Shown: piece by piece, positions 25,874-35,578 of the stretch
Numbering within the stretch: position 1 is the stretch's first letter
Layout: each line of letters starts with the position of its first letter
Translations under genes and position numbers: made by a program
Source of the DNA: Desulfococcaceae bacterium HSG9
Lineage (GTDB): Bacteria; Desulfobacterota; Desulfobacteria; Desulfobacterales; JAUCGF01
Direction of reading: 5' to 3'
Assembly: GCA_030378005.1 (NCBI GenBank)
Contig: JAUCGF010000073.1
Span: 1-64,000, forward strand
DNA length: 64,000 nt
Notes under the pieces: generated by a model
Databases searched by the model: none
What the model saw: the letters and a program-made list of their open reading frames with translations, nothing else
Told to the model about the DNA's origin: nothing

Positions 25874-28354
25874 ATGGAAAAACGGAAAAGTAAATCTGAG
25901 ATTTTAAAAAAACGCGCTCAAAAAAAACCCAGACGATTTTTCATCCGATTTTTGAAATGGGCTTTTCTGTTTGGCGTACTCTTTTTGATTGCGGCCGCGA
26001 CTGCTATTGTAGGCACTTATTCATATTTCAGCCAGGACCTGCCCCAAATAAAATCTTTAAGTGATTATAAACCGCCGCTGATAACAACGGTTTTTTCTTC
26101 AGATAATCGCAAAATTGCCGAATTCTACCGGCAGCGCCGCATTATCCTGAAGTTAGATAAGATGCCTGAACAATTGATTAATGCCTTTATTGCCGCTGAA
26201 GATTCACGTTTTTACCAACATCAGGGCATTGATTTGTTAAGTATTGCCAGGGCATTTATGAAAAATCTTGAGGCCGGGACAATCGTACAAGGCGGCAGCA
26301 CCATCACACAGCAGGTAACGCGATCTTTTTTTCTGACACCTGAAAGGAGTTACACGCGTAAAATCAAGGAAGCGATTTTAGCCTACCGCATCAATAAAAG
26401 ATTTAGCAAGAAACAGGTTTTATACTTATATTTAAACCAGATTTATCTGGGACACGGCGCTTATGGTGTTGAAGCCGCATCGGAAAATTATTTTGGCAAG
26501 GCCGTCAAAGAACTGAATCTGGCTGAGTGCGCTATCCTCGCGGGCCTTCCCCAGGCTCCCAGTCGTGACTCACCGTTTAGGCATCCTGACCGGGCCAAGC
26601 AACGTCAAATCTATGTTTTAAATCGTATGGTGACTGAAGGCTTTATCAATGAATTTCAGGCTGCGGAAGCGATTGATCAAAAATTGGATATAAAGCCGCG
26701 ACGCAATTGGTATATCGAAAAAGTTCCTTATTATACGGAACATGTCCGCCGTTATGTAGAAAAAAAATATGGTGCGGATATGCTTTATGAGGGCGGCTTG
26801 CAAATATACACCGCCGTGAACATTGAAATGCAAAAAGCGGCTCGGAGTGCAATTGATAATGGTTTAGGAGCACTGGATAAACGCCATGGCTACCGCGGTC
26901 ATTTAAAACATTTGAAACCGGAAGAGATTGAACCTTTTTGTCAAAAAAATAGCGTTGCGTTGGAAAAAACGCCTTTGGAACCCGGATTGATCATTAAAGG
27001 AGTGGTTATAGAAGTTAAAGGTAAAACCGGTGTTGTTGTTGTCCAAATCGGCAACAAACGTGGAATTTTGAAAAGAAAAGATATGAAATGGGCAATCAAA
27101 TCCAGGAAGCCCCTCAAAGCAATCTTTAAGCCAGGTGATCTGATTCTCGTTAAAATAAAAGCTGAACCGAAAAAGAAAAAAAAAGAAAAGGCCGAATCTG
27201 AAAAGAAAGGGGCATCCCAAAAATCATCTCCGGAACCTAAAGAAAAAGAATTGGCCCTGACTTTGGAACAAACACCGGAAGTACAGTCAGCACTTGTTTG
27301 TATTGAGGCTGAAACAGGCCATGTTGATGCCATGGTGGGAGGCCGCGATTTTTCACAAAGCCAATTTAACCGTGCGGTGCAATCCCGCCGGCAGCCGGGG
27401 TCGGCTTTTAAGCCTTTCATCTACTCGGCCGCCATAGATATAGGCCAAAACCCAAAGCATAAATCTCGGGCAACCGGGAACAAGGGTTATACGTCGGCAA
27501 CAATTGTCAATGACACCGCCGAGGTTTATAAACTCAAAGGTTCCAATGATTGGAAACCCAAAAACTATGACCGTAAATATCTCGGCCCGATGCTTTTATG
27601 GAAAGCATTGGCCAAATCTCGTAATACGGTGACGGTTAAAATTTTACGGGATATCGGCGTTGCATACGCCATTGATTATGCCAAAAAATTCGGCTTCACT
27701 TCTGAAATAAATCCCAATATGTCCATCGCACTGGGATCGGCAGGCATCTCTCTGCTCGAAATGACCGCCGCCTATTCTGTATTTGCCAACCTGGGCTATT
27801 ACATCAAACCGGTTTTTATAACCCAAATTGTAGATCGTGATGGTAAGGTTCTTGAAGAATCCGATTACGGTAGAAGAAAAGCCATTGAAAAAAATACCGC
27901 TTACATTATGACACGTTTACTCCGAGGGGTTGTCGAACGCGGCACCGGCCGCCGTGTATTGGCGTTAAAACGAATTGCCGCAGGTAAAACAGGCACCACC
28001 AACAATCTTTTTGATGCTTGGTTTATGGGTTACACACCGCGTTATATCACCGGTGTTTGGGTGGGATACGATCAGGAACGTTTCCTCGGACGAAAAGAGA
28101 CCGGTTCACGCGCGGCCAGTCCGATCTGGCTTGATTTTATGCAAACCATTCTTGAAGGCAAACCCAAGATGGACTTCCAATCTCCTCAAGGGGTTGTGGT
28201 TTATAAAATTGATGCCAAAACCGGTTTGCTGCCAATTCCTGAATCCGAAAAAATAATGGAATTATATTTTAAAGAAGGTACCGCTCCTACAAAACATACG
28301 CCTAAACCAGGGGCAATTACCGATTCGGAACAGTTGTTTAAATCGGATATTTAG
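25874..28354 (+). CDS. Penicillin-binding protein 1A (bifunctional transglycosylase/transpeptidase)
   Basis: 826 residues. A short basic cytoplasmic tail and one membrane anchor (about 28-52) come first. The GT51 glycosyltransferase follows with 'FIAAEDSRFYQHQGID' (catalytic Glu), 'GGSTITQQVTR' and 'LYLNQIYLGHGAYGVEAAS'. An OB-like insert (about 340-460) contains a Lys/Glu-rich stretch near 430-460. The transpeptidase has 'SAFKPF' (nucleophile Ser), 'SRNTV' (SxN) and 'AGKTGTTN' (KTG). It polymerises and cross-links peptidoglycan in the periplasm. Size and domain order are typical of class A PBP1A; the charged linker is a local elaboration. Confidence 0.95.
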   Translation: MEKRKSKSEILKKRAQKKPRRFFIRFLKWAFLFGVLFLIAAATAIVGTYSYFSQDLPQIKSLSDYKPPLITTVFSSDNRKIAEFYRQRRIILKLDKMPEQLINAFIAAEDSRFYQHQGIDLLSIARAFMKNLEAGTIVQGGSTITQQVTRSFFLTPERSYTRKIKEAILAYRINKRFSKKQVLYLYLNQIYLGHGAYGVEAASENYFGKAVKELNLAECAILAGLPQAPSRDSPFRHPDRAKQRQIYVLNRMVTEGFINEFQAAEAIDQKLDIKPRRNWYIEKVPYYTEHVRRYVEKKYGADMLYEGGLQIYTAVNIEMQKAARSAIDNGLGALDKRHGYRGHLKHLKPEEIEPFCQKNSVALEKTPLEPGLIIKGVVIEVKGKTGVVVVQIGNKRGILKRKDMKWAIKSRKPLKAIFKPGDLILVKIKAEPKKKKKEKAESEKKGASQKSSPEPKEKELALTLEQTPEVQSALVCIEAETGHVDAMVGGRDFSQSQFNRAVQSRRQPGSAFKPFIYSAAIDIGQNPKHKSRATGNKGYTSATIVNDTAEVYKLKGSNDWKPKNYDRKYLGPMLLWKALAKSRNTVTVKILRDIGVAYAIDYAKKFGFTSEINPNMSIALGSAGISLLEMTAAYSVFANLGYYIKPVFITQIVDRDGKVLEESDYGRRKAIEKNTAYIMTRLLRGVVERGTGRRVLALKRIAAGKTGTTNNLFDAWFMGYTPRYITGVWVGYDQERFLGRKETGSRAASPIWLDFMQTILEGKPKMDFQSPQGVVVYKIDAKTGLLPIPESEKIMELYFKEGTAPTKHTPKPGAITDSEQLFKSDI

Positions 28355-28403
28355 AAGTTTATCAGTCACAAATTTCAAATTATTCTGTAATACCTTGAAT
28401 TTA

Positions 28404-29258
28404 ATGTCATCTAAAGCATTCTTTACCTCTATGTTACGAATTATTTTAGCCGTTCTGGTGGGGTTTCCCCTGACCATAGCGGCCATCTTATACATTTTTC
28501 AGGAAAAATTTTTATTTTTACCACCCACTTCGGATGAAGCGATGCTCCAGCGTGTACGCAATAAATTTCCCAAATGCGAAATCACATTGACAACGCCGGA
28601 CCATGTCAAACTGCATGGGTGGTACATTCCCGGCAACACTACGCCGAAATCTCCGCTGCTTATCTATTTTGGTGGAAACTCTGAGGATATGACCGGCGTC
28701 TTAGAAGATCCTTTTTTTGAGCTGACCCGATTACGTCCATGCGCCTTGCTGTTAGTGAATTATCGCGGTTATGGGCTAAGTGAAGGCCTTCCCGGTGAAA
28801 AACAATTTTTCAAGGACGCCGTTTTTTTATACGATCATTTTGCCAATCGGAATGAAATTGATCAAACAGGTGTTATTGTGATGGGACGCAGTCTTGGAAC
28901 CGGTGTAGCCGTCCATTTAGCATCTCAACGAACGCTTAAAGGTATAATCCTCGTATCACCTTACGATAGTATTACCAATGTCGCTCAGGAGCTTTATCCA
29001 TACATTCCGGTGTCTCTTTTTATAAGACATCCTTTTGACTCCGCTTCCTTAGCTTCATCTGTCAAAATACCCCTTTTAGCTTTAACCGCTGAATCGGATT
29101 CAACGATCTCTTCAGAACGCTCCCACGCTCTGCTTGCCAAATGGGGCGGCCCCTGCCATCATGTCAGCATTCCCAAAGTGGACCATAATGACCTGAATCT
29201 CAGCAAGCTTTATTGGGAAAGCATCAGCAATTTTTTGCGACATGCAACAGGGCCGTAA
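28404..29258 (+). CDS. Membrane-anchored alpha/beta hydrolase
   Basis: 284 residues from the ATG at 28404 (a TTG at 28395 and an ATG at 28431 are alternatives; none has a clear ribosome site). An N-terminal hydrophobic anchor (about 10-33) precedes an alpha/beta hydrolase fold. It shows 'LLVNYRGYGLSEG', the nucleophile elbow 'VIVMGRSLGTGVAVHLA' (Ser in GRSLG), 'LALTAESDSTIS' (likely acid) and 'PKVDHNDL' (catalytic His). It resembles the BEM46/ABHD13-like group of serine hydrolases. Substrate unknown. It follows PBP1A by 49 bases and may share its transcript. Confidence 0.85.
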   Translation: MSSKAFFTSMLRIILAVLVGFPLTIAAILYIFQEKFLFLPPTSDEAMLQRVRNKFPKCEITLTTPDHVKLHGWYIPGNTTPKSPLLIYFGGNSEDMTGVLEDPFFELTRLRPCALLLVNYRGYGLSEGLPGEKQFFKDAVFLYDHFANRNEIDQTGVIVMGRSLGTGVAVHLASQRTLKGIILVSPYDSITNVAQELYPYIPVSLFIRHPFDSASLASSVKIPLLALTAESDSTISSERSHALLAKWGGPCHHVSIPKVDHNDLNLSKLYWESISNFLRHATGP

Positions 29259-29488
29259 GTTACCATCATATAATCAGTAGATGGAAATTTCACATATATT
29301 CTGTCAAGTAATATTTCATAACATATTGTATTTAATGTGTTATTGATATTGAAAAAGTGTATCATTTTTGATATTTATATTCAGATGATGTCTGTATCAT
29401 TTGGTAATTTTGCATTGCTTAAGCTCATGGCAACACATCTAGCCATATAAACGGAAAAAAACCAAAATTGGAATGCTATATAAAAGGT

Positions 29489-29564
29489 TGGTACGCCCGG
29501 CTGGATTCGAACCAGCGGTCTTCAGCTCCGGAGGCTGACGCCCTATCCCCTGGGCTACGGGCGC
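29489..29564 (-). tRNA. tRNA-Arg (anticodon CCG)
   Basis: Read from 29564 on the minus strand, acceptor GCGCCCG pairs with CGGGCGT (first pair G-U), discriminator A is followed by an encoded CCA. The anticodon stem TCAGC/GCTGA encloses loop CTCCGGA with anticodon CCG. The T-arm contains GGTTCGAATCC. Total 76 bases. It decodes CGG arginine codons. Confidence 0.96.
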
Positions 29565-29675
29565 AGATTGATATACAATTTTATATCAGCAACAAACTAA
29601 TGCGACCTGTTGTGTGACGCAATTATCTTATGTAAAAATTTAAGTCAAGATTAAAAGTGAGGTGTTAATAATCTT

Positions 29676-29867
29676 TCAAACAAAAATATCTCTGACATCC
29701 TCCATAATATGAGTATTACACTCATCATCATTTTTAAAAAAGAAATCCCTGTTTTCATCAGAAAAATCGACCTCAACAGCACATCCGTATTTATTCGCTT
29801 CGGACTTCACAATACGAGCGAAAATTTCAACACTGGTGTCTTCAATATTTAACGGTATTTTATTCAT
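29676..29867 (-). CDS. Small acidic protein of unknown function
   Basis: 63 residues starting MNKIPLNIEDTSVEIF, rich in Asp/Glu, no signal peptide or membrane segment, ending 'MEDVRDIFV'. AGAGGAG lies seven bases before the ATG at 29867; the ATG six bases earlier (29873) would be too close to it. The good ribosome site and lack of competing frames support a real gene. Not recognised. Confidence 0.6.
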   Translation of the reverse strand: MNKIPLNIEDTSVEIFARIVKSEANKYGCAVEVDFSDENRDFFFKNDDECNTHIMEDVRDIFV

Positions 29868-30019
29868 GATCATCTCCTCTTGGCGTTATCAGCCAAATAA
29901 TTTCAGGCTAAAATGGTTCTGATTCGCATGGTAAGAACACTTTGGAAAGTATGGAATAATCAAAAATTCAGGTAATACTGTGTAAATTTTTGGCAATAAT
30001 AAATAAGTTCATATTCTGG

Positions 30020-30889
30020 TTAATCAGGATTATCACCTATTTTAGCCAGCATTTTTTTTACATAAGCACTCAGACGTTCACGTTCTTTAATAGTATGATT
30101 AAAACTTAGTAGCACTAGAGCTTCATTATATTTATCCCAAGCCTCTTTTCTGAGATCATGGACGCGGTATAAATCGGCTTCATTCATCAAATTTTTAACG
30201 GCTTGTTGATCAGCAATAAGTCCGCTTGCTCCATTACTGTGCATCTTAGAATACTTATCTAAAGAAGCGAATCGCATTCTGACTGATGCATTCTTTATTT
30301 CTTTAACATTTTTTTCGATAGATTCGAGCGGCTCAGGCTCAGATTGTATGTTTGATAACAAATCCTGAGTCTGATTCATCTCTGTCATTATTTTTTTTAA
30401 CCTGTCAATTTGCTCGTTAATTGATTTTTTATCCTGATGCTCCAATTCGATACTCATAACTTCTTTATACGCATCCACAGCTTCGACAAACAATCCCATG
30501 GATTCATAAATTTCCGCATTAGACAACATGCCTGTAATCGGAGAATGAGTCTGATCTTTTTTAGGTGTCGGATCAATTTTTTCAGCACACATCGTTTCAC
30601 AGGCGACTACATGAAACCACATCCGAAATATATCATAACTGATTTTCAGCGACCCTTTCTGATAATTTCCGCCTGTGCATTCGTGGAGTGCATGATCACA
30701 AATGGTTTGATACGTATTGCTGATAAAATCGAATAGACCCGTATCGATTTCCGAATTAGCGAGCAAAACAACTTTGGTATATGATTTGGATTTCTGATCA
30801 GCATGCAAATAATCGTCCAAACTGACAATCGCGTCTGAAAATTCCTTTTTAGATTTAATAACTATCGCTGTTTGATTTATGGTTTGCAT
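30020..30889 (-). CDS. Hypothetical TPR/coiled-coil-like protein
   Basis: 289 residues, soluble and without a signal peptide. A central part reads as a TPR-like pair ('NAEIYESMGLFVEAVDAYKEVM', given in part), then a heptad-rich coiled coil at about 140-190 ('EQIDRLKKIMTEMNQTQDLL'). A further repeat-like helix pair follows at 220-270 ('EADLYRVHDLRKEAWDKYNEA'). The N-terminal ~100 residues are Cys-containing and not recognised. It may be a scaffold or signalling adaptor, which is only a guess from the repeats. GGAA lies about eight bases before the ATG. Confidence 0.65.
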   Translation of the reverse strand: MQTINQTAIVIKSKKEFSDAIVSLDDYLHADQKSKSYTKVVLLANSEIDTGLFDFISNTYQTICDHALHECTGGNYQKGSLKISYDIFRMWFHVVACETMCAEKIDPTPKKDQTHSPITGMLSNAEIYESMGLFVEAVDAYKEVMSIELEHQDKKSINEQIDRLKKIMTEMNQTQDLLSNIQSEPEPLESIEKNVKEIKNASVRMRFASLDKYSKMHSNGASGLIADQQAVKNLMNEADLYRVHDLRKEAWDKYNEALVLLSFNHTIKERERLSAYVKKMLAKIGDNPD

Positions 30890-31465
30890 AGTTCGTTCCG
30901 TATAGACCTTCAGTTAATTAATTTTACAAAAAAACGTTCGGGCTTCATTTATTTCTATGCAAATAACGTGCCATATATCGAAATTGTTCAGTTCAGTGCT
31001 TTTAAAGTGGATTTTATTTTAAAAACACTTATATTTTTAGTGACAAATATACTGCTTTGTTAAAATAAAGGTAAAAAAATGTTAAAAAAGTGTTAAAATT
31101 GTCTAGGCTGTTTCATATTAGGTGGCTTAACATGAATCATACGGTTTGTGCTGATAACCGCAATGATTGCAGGTAAAAGGGGATTGCAACCAATCCTTCC
31201 GGTTTTTCATGCAATGGTCTGGATTATAAAATGCAACTATTGATTGTATTTGCGAAAAATGATATGTAAAAAGAATTGTGGTGGAAGTCGATACACTATT
31301 ACTACAATTTGGAAGTTCCTCCCTCACCCAACAGCATGTCTTGGGCTTTCGATATATTCCGGTTTTTTATAGCGTAAAGATGGGAAGGGATTTCTAAATC
31401 GCTGTATTTATAAACCAATGAATATTGGCCAAATATCTATCAAAAATAAGGAAAAATAAAAGCGT
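30890..31465. other. Long AT-rich intergenic region, no gene recognised
   Basis: 576 bases between divergent genes. A small perfect hairpin GGATTGCAACCAATCC is at 31181-31196, and several TTAAAA runs lie near 31060-31100. A 66-codon minus-strand frame (31127-31327) has no ribosome site and no recognisable pattern. A leader RNA for the CNNM-type transporter gene is possible but no known riboswitch core was seen. Confidence 0.5.
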
Positions 31466-32713
31466 ATGTTAGAGCAGATTATTGTACTGTCAGTTTTGCT
31501 AGTCCTGTCCGGTTTTTTTTCTTCAGCGGAAACCGCATTGTTTTCTATCAGCCCAACCCAAGCGATCCATATTGCTAAAACAGGTCGTAAATCTTATGTA
31601 TTAATTAAAAAAATGAAAGATCAACCCCATCAATTGCTGTCCACGATCCTGATAGGCAACAATGTGGTAAATGTCGCCGCTTCAGCATTAGCGACATCAG
31701 TTACGATCTCGATGTTGGGAACATCGGATACCCTGGCGGCTTTTTCTAATTACGCCGTTGGAATCGTTACCGGGGGGATGACTTTTCTAATTCTGGTGTT
31801 TGGTGAAGTCATTCCCAAATCAATTGCCACACGCAACAACCTTTTGATTGCCCGATTCGTTATTTTCCCCATTTATTGGCTGTCAATTCTGTTTGCTCCG
31901 ATAACATGGCTTTTGAATTTTATCCCTAAATTAACCGGTCGCATCAAAAAAACACCTACGGCAACTGAAGAGGAACTGATCACTTTCGTGGAAGTTGTGG
32001 AAGAGGAAGGGGAGATCAAAGAGGAAGAAAAGGAACTGATCTATAATATTTTTGAATTTAACGATACTCACGCATCGGAAATCATTACGCCACGAACCGA
32101 CATGCTTGTTATTGACGCCAATGAGCCGCTGCAATTGGAAACCATTGTAACATCGGGCTTTACACGAATTCCGGTTATTGAAGGCGATATTGATCATGTG
32201 ATTGGCATTGTAAATGTAAAAGACCTCTTTATGCACCAAGTGGTATCCGGACCGGAGCTTAGTATTAAAAAAATTATGATAAATCCTTATTTCATTCCTG
32301 AAAACATTAAATTGGATAAACTGCTCCATCAATTTAAAAAACGCAAGCAGCATTTGGCGATTGTTGTAGATGAACATGGCGGTGTTTCCGGTCTGATCAC
32401 GCTTGAGGACCTGATCGAGGAGATTGTCGGCGAAATCAGTGATGAAACCGATAAAGATGAACCTCCTTATATCGTTAAGCTAAATGATGCCGAATGGCTG
32501 GTTCTGGGAAAAACTGAAATTGATGAAGTCAATGAAACAATTTGTATGAATATTCCTGATACAAGCGAATACGACACTTTTTCAGGATATATTCTTGACA
32601 TTATCGGCAAAATACCGGTGGAGGACGAAAAAATCACTTTGGACGGCTTTGAGGTCATTGTCAAAGAGATGGATGGCAACCGGATAAACAAATACATCGT
32701 TTGCAAGCAGTGA
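31466..32713 (+). CDS. CNNM/CorC-HlyC-type transporter (DUF21 + CBS pair)
   Basis: 415 residues. The N-terminal DUF21/CNNM membrane domain covers about 1-180 with three to four hydrophobic segments and motifs 'GFFSSAETALFSIS', 'LLSTILIGNNVVNVAASALATS' (in part) and 'GEVIPKSIATRN'. A CBS pair lies at about 205-330 ('ITPRTDMLVI', 'IGIVNVKDLF', 'VDEHGGVSGLITLEDLIEEIVGEI' in part). A C-terminal CorC/HlyC domain follows at 340-415. Family members export or sense Mg2+/Co2+; older annotations call them hemolysins. AAGGA precedes the ATG. Function assigned by family. Confidence 0.92.
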   Translation: MLEQIIVLSVLLVLSGFFSSAETALFSISPTQAIHIAKTGRKSYVLIKKMKDQPHQLLSTILIGNNVVNVAASALATSVTISMLGTSDTLAAFSNYAVGIVTGGMTFLILVFGEVIPKSIATRNNLLIARFVIFPIYWLSILFAPITWLLNFIPKLTGRIKKTPTATEEELITFVEVVEEEGEIKEEEKELIYNIFEFNDTHASEIITPRTDMLVIDANEPLQLETIVTSGFTRIPVIEGDIDHVIGIVNVKDLFMHQVVSGPELSIKKIMINPYFIPENIKLDKLLHQFKKRKQHLAIVVDEHGGVSGLITLEDLIEEIVGEISDETDKDEPPYIVKLNDAEWLVLGKTEIDEVNETICMNIPDTSEYDTFSGYILDIIGKIPVEDEKITLDGFEVIVKEMDGNRINKYIVCKQ

Positions 32714-32756
32714 TCGCATTTTTCTGCAACGTGAATTTACGTTGCAGTTAGGAATG

Positions 32757-32886
32757 AGGACGAAATAACCACCCCTTTGTACGTTGATTTTGAATTCTTA
32801 ATCTTAATCATACTCTTAATCCTAATCGTCTGGATTATGATTAGGATTAAGATTACGATTAAGAAATGGGGAAGTTATTTACTCCT
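32757..32886. repeat. Composite inverted-repeat element, family E, with a hexamer-repeat core
   Basis: The ends AGGACGAAATAACCACCCC (left) and GGGGAAGTTATTTACTCCTT (right) are degenerate inverted repeats. The core (32795-32865) is built from TTAATC/TTAAGA hexamers that fold back on themselves. Elements with similar ends occur at 9659-9766 and 36397-36471. It fills most of the gap between the CNNM-type gene and the LarA homologue. Confidence 0.65.
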
Positions 32887-32936
32887 TGCTCCTTATTCGG
32901 ATAGGATTCCTTATTAAACCACATTATGATAATTAA

Positions 32937-34241
32937 GTGAGCAATACATTGAAAACGCCTTTCATCTTTCATCAAAATAAAAAACAAACTGTCACAATTC
33001 CCTGTGATTGGAATTTAGTCACATATACCGATTTTGATGATACGGTTACATCGCCTGATATTACCGAATTAACACGTAATGCGTTGAAAATACCGGTGGG
33101 ATCGCCCCGTTTAAATGAAGCCCTTTCTTCCCAAGCCAAAATTGCGATTTTGATTGAAGATATCACCCGTCCGGCTCCCCAAAAAGAAATCCTGACGGTT
33201 CTTTTGGATGAACTGAAAAATGTCGGAATTATTCGGGAAAATATATCAATTATCATTGCGCTTGGAACCCATCGCGTATTGACGCCGGATGAGTTGGAAA
33301 ATACATTCGGCCATAACTTGTTAAGCCGGTATACTTTTATCTGCCATGATTGCAATGCAGATGATTTGGTGGTTATCGGTAAGCTTCGTAATGGTTTTCC
33401 GGTGCGAATCAACCATCATGTTTATGACGCAGATTTTAAAATTGGCATCGGAACGATTGCGCCGCATCCGTTAAGCGGGTTCGGTGGCGGCGGTAAAATT
33501 CTTTTCCCAGGCGTGGCTGATTCACATTCCATTCTTGAACATCATCTAAATTACGCCTTTGCTCCTGGTTCCGGTTTGGGGGAAATAACGAACAATCCCT
33601 TTTATGAAGAGATTGTTTCAATTACACGCGCAGCGAAACTGGATTTTATTATCAATTGTATTATTGACCAGCACGATCAAACTACGGCGATGATCGCCGG
33701 CGATCCGATTTATGCGCACCGCGCCGGAATCAAAATATGCCGAAAGCTGATTTCTTGCGCTTTCCCTTGTCAGGCGGATGTAACCTTGACAACGTCCTTT
33801 CCATATAAACAAGGCGCTCAATTTATAAAAGCGTTGGCACCGGCTGCACAGGTGACTAAAATGGGGGGGAATATTATTTTGGCGGCGGACATAGAAACTA
33901 TTCCCGATTTGCTCGTGGAAAGTTTGGCGGCGTTTCACACGGCCTATAAAGGAAATCTTCTAAAAGGACTCAAAAAACATTTCAACAGTCGGCACCTGCT
34001 GGCGGAAAAGGCCGCAATCGACTATAACATGGCAATCGGATTTACCTTGGCCATGCAGGATCAATTCGATATTATCCTGATATCCGACAGTGTGTCAAAA
34101 ACAAATACACAAAAAATGGGATTTATTTACGCTGAAAATATCGCCGATGCGATTCAATTCATCCAGATGAAGCATCGCCGACCGGATGTGCATATTATTC
34201 CGTCAGGCGGCATAATGCTGCCTGTCTTGCATTTGCCTTAA
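32937..34241 (+). CDS. LarA-like nickel-pincer racemase/epimerase homologue (DUF2088)
   Basis: 434 residues. The LarA fold is indicated by 'IEDITRPAPQKEIL' (DxTRP), 'IALGTHRVLTPDEL', 'FICHDCNADD' (catalytic His region) and 'PHPLSGFGGGGKILFPGV', containing the Lys that normally attaches the nickel-pincer nucleotide and a nearby catalytic His. Characterised members racemise lactate or epimerise other 2-hydroxy acids. The cofactor-making genes larB, larC and larE are not adjacent, so either they lie elsewhere or the protein acts differently. The start is GTG with no clear ribosome site. Confidence 0.82.
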   Translation: MSNTLKTPFIFHQNKKQTVTIPCDWNLVTYTDFDDTVTSPDITELTRNALKIPVGSPRLNEALSSQAKIAILIEDITRPAPQKEILTVLLDELKNVGIIRENISIIIALGTHRVLTPDELENTFGHNLLSRYTFICHDCNADDLVVIGKLRNGFPVRINHHVYDADFKIGIGTIAPHPLSGFGGGGKILFPGVADSHSILEHHLNYAFAPGSGLGEITNNPFYEEIVSITRAAKLDFIINCIIDQHDQTTAMIAGDPIYAHRAGIKICRKLISCAFPCQADVTLTTSFPYKQGAQFIKALAPAAQVTKMGGNIILAADIETIPDLLVESLAAFHTAYKGNLLKGLKKHFNSRHLLAEKAAIDYNMAIGFTLAMQDQFDIILISDSVSKTNTQKMGFIYAENIADAIQFIQMKHRRPDVHIIPSGGIMLPVLHLP

Positions 34242-34277
34242 AATTTTATTTTTAATTTGTATTCATGAGTGGGAAAG

Positions 34278-35510
34278 ATGCTAAGTGAAAAGGAAAAGCT
34301 GGAAAGACTGACGAATTTGGGCGTCGAACTTAATCAGGTTCGTGACCTTGACATTTTATTGGAACGCGTACTGCATAATGCCAGAAAATTTGTAAACGCC
34401 GATGCCGGTTCCATTTATATACGGGACGGGGACCAGCTTTCTTTTTCCTATACGCAAAATGAAACGCTCCAACGGCGTCTTCCTTCTAATGAAAAACTTA
34501 TCTATAACTTCTTTTCCCTTCCCATTGACAAACAAAGCATTGCAGGATGGGTTGCCATTACCGGACAAGTTCTCAATATTAAGAATGTTTATCATCTTGA
34601 TCATAAGGCGCCTTATCACTTTAGCGTCCATTATGACGAAACTTCCGGCTACACAACCCGTTCACTCATCACGGTGCCTTTAAAGACCGCGACAGGAGAA
34701 ATTTTGGGAATTCTGCAGATTATCAATGCGCAGGATGAAAACATGAAAGTTATTCCCTTTACTCCGGACGACGAAATATTGATGCTTCACTTTGCCAGTA
34801 TCGCCTCAGTTGCGCTCGAAAGAGCTCAGATGACGAGATCTATCCTCCTTCGAATGATTCGTATGTCGAAAATGCGCGATCCCAAAGAAACCGGAGCGCA
34901 TGTTAATCGTGTGGGAGGCTATTCGGTAGAGATTTACGAACAATGGGCCCGCCGGCATGCTCTGCCCATAAAAACAGTTGAGAGGGAAAGAGACTGCCTG
35001 CGAATGGCCGCCATGCTCCACGATGTCGGCAAAGTCGCCATTTCCGATGTTATCCTCAAAAAACCGGCAAGATTCAATGAAGATGAATATGAAATTATGA
35101 AACAGCACACCTTTCTCGGTGCCAGATTATTCTTAGATTCCCAGTCGGACTTTGACAAGGCCGCGTATGATGTCGCCTTGAATCATCATGAACGCTGGGA
35201 TGGTAAAGGATATCCCGGGTATATTGACTCAAAAACCGGGAAGCCTCAAGATGGATTCACAGATGCCAATGGCAATCCAATTGGGAAAAAAAGAGAGGAA
35301 ATACCTATTTTCGGACGTATTGTATCATTGGCTGACGTATATGACGCCCTGTCATTTAAACGGGTTTACAAAAAAGCCTGGAACGAGGAGGATGTTCTCG
35401 CCTTGATCGAACAGCAGGCCGGCAAACAGTTTGATCCCGAACTCGTGGAGATTTTCTTTTCCAGACTAAATGTGATACGGTCTATCCGGGAACGGTATTC
35501 GGAAAAATAA
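34278..35510 (+). CDS. GAF-HD-GYP protein, predicted cyclic di-GMP phosphodiesterase
   Basis: 410 residues from the ATG at 34278 (a GTG at 34269 is the alternative). An N-terminal GAF domain spans about 15-175 ('NADAGSIYIRDG', 'RSLITVPLKTATGEILGILQIIN' in part). The HD-GYP domain spans about 185-400, with 'MLHDVGKVAISD' (HD near residue 248) and 'HHERWDGKGYPG' (GYP motif), and later 'IVSLADVYDALSF'. It likely hydrolyses cyclic di-GMP in the cytoplasm under control of a GAF ligand. An insertion after GYPG ('SKTGKPQDGFTDANGNPIG') is typical of a GAF-HD-GYP subgroup. It precedes a run of solute-binding proteins and hybrid kinases. Confidence 0.92.
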   Translation: MLSEKEKLERLTNLGVELNQVRDLDILLERVLHNARKFVNADAGSIYIRDGDQLSFSYTQNETLQRRLPSNEKLIYNFFSLPIDKQSIAGWVAITGQVLNIKNVYHLDHKAPYHFSVHYDETSGYTTRSLITVPLKTATGEILGILQIINAQDENMKVIPFTPDDEILMLHFASIASVALERAQMTRSILLRMIRMSKMRDPKETGAHVNRVGGYSVEIYEQWARRHALPIKTVERERDCLRMAAMLHDVGKVAISDVILKKPARFNEDEYEIMKQHTFLGARLFLDSQSDFDKAAYDVALNHHERWDGKGYPGYIDSKTGKPQDGFTDANGNPIGKKREEIPIFGRIVSLADVYDALSFKRVYKKAWNEEDVLALIEQQAGKQFDPELVEIFFSRLNVIRSIRERYSEK

Positions 35511-35578
35511 TCTCAAAACACTTATTCAGGAATCAGAAGTAAAAATTAATATTATAACTTTTAACAAAGGAGGTAACA

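Noticed and set aside
26900-27420. Long minus-strand frames inside the PBP1A gene
   Set aside because: They mirror the Lys-rich (AAA-rich) linker, which reads as Phe-rich on the other strand; no ribosome sites and full overlap with a well-supported gene.
31127-31327. 66-codon minus-strand frame with a CxxC-like C-terminus
   Set aside because: No ribosome site, no family resemblance beyond a stray Cys/His pattern, and biased AT composition like the surrounding non-coding DNA.
30890-31465. Possible metal riboswitch ahead of the CNNM-type transporter gene
   Set aside because: No M-box, cobalamin, NiCo or manganese riboswitch core could be recognised by eye; only a 6-bp hairpin was found. A covariance search would be needed to revive the idea.
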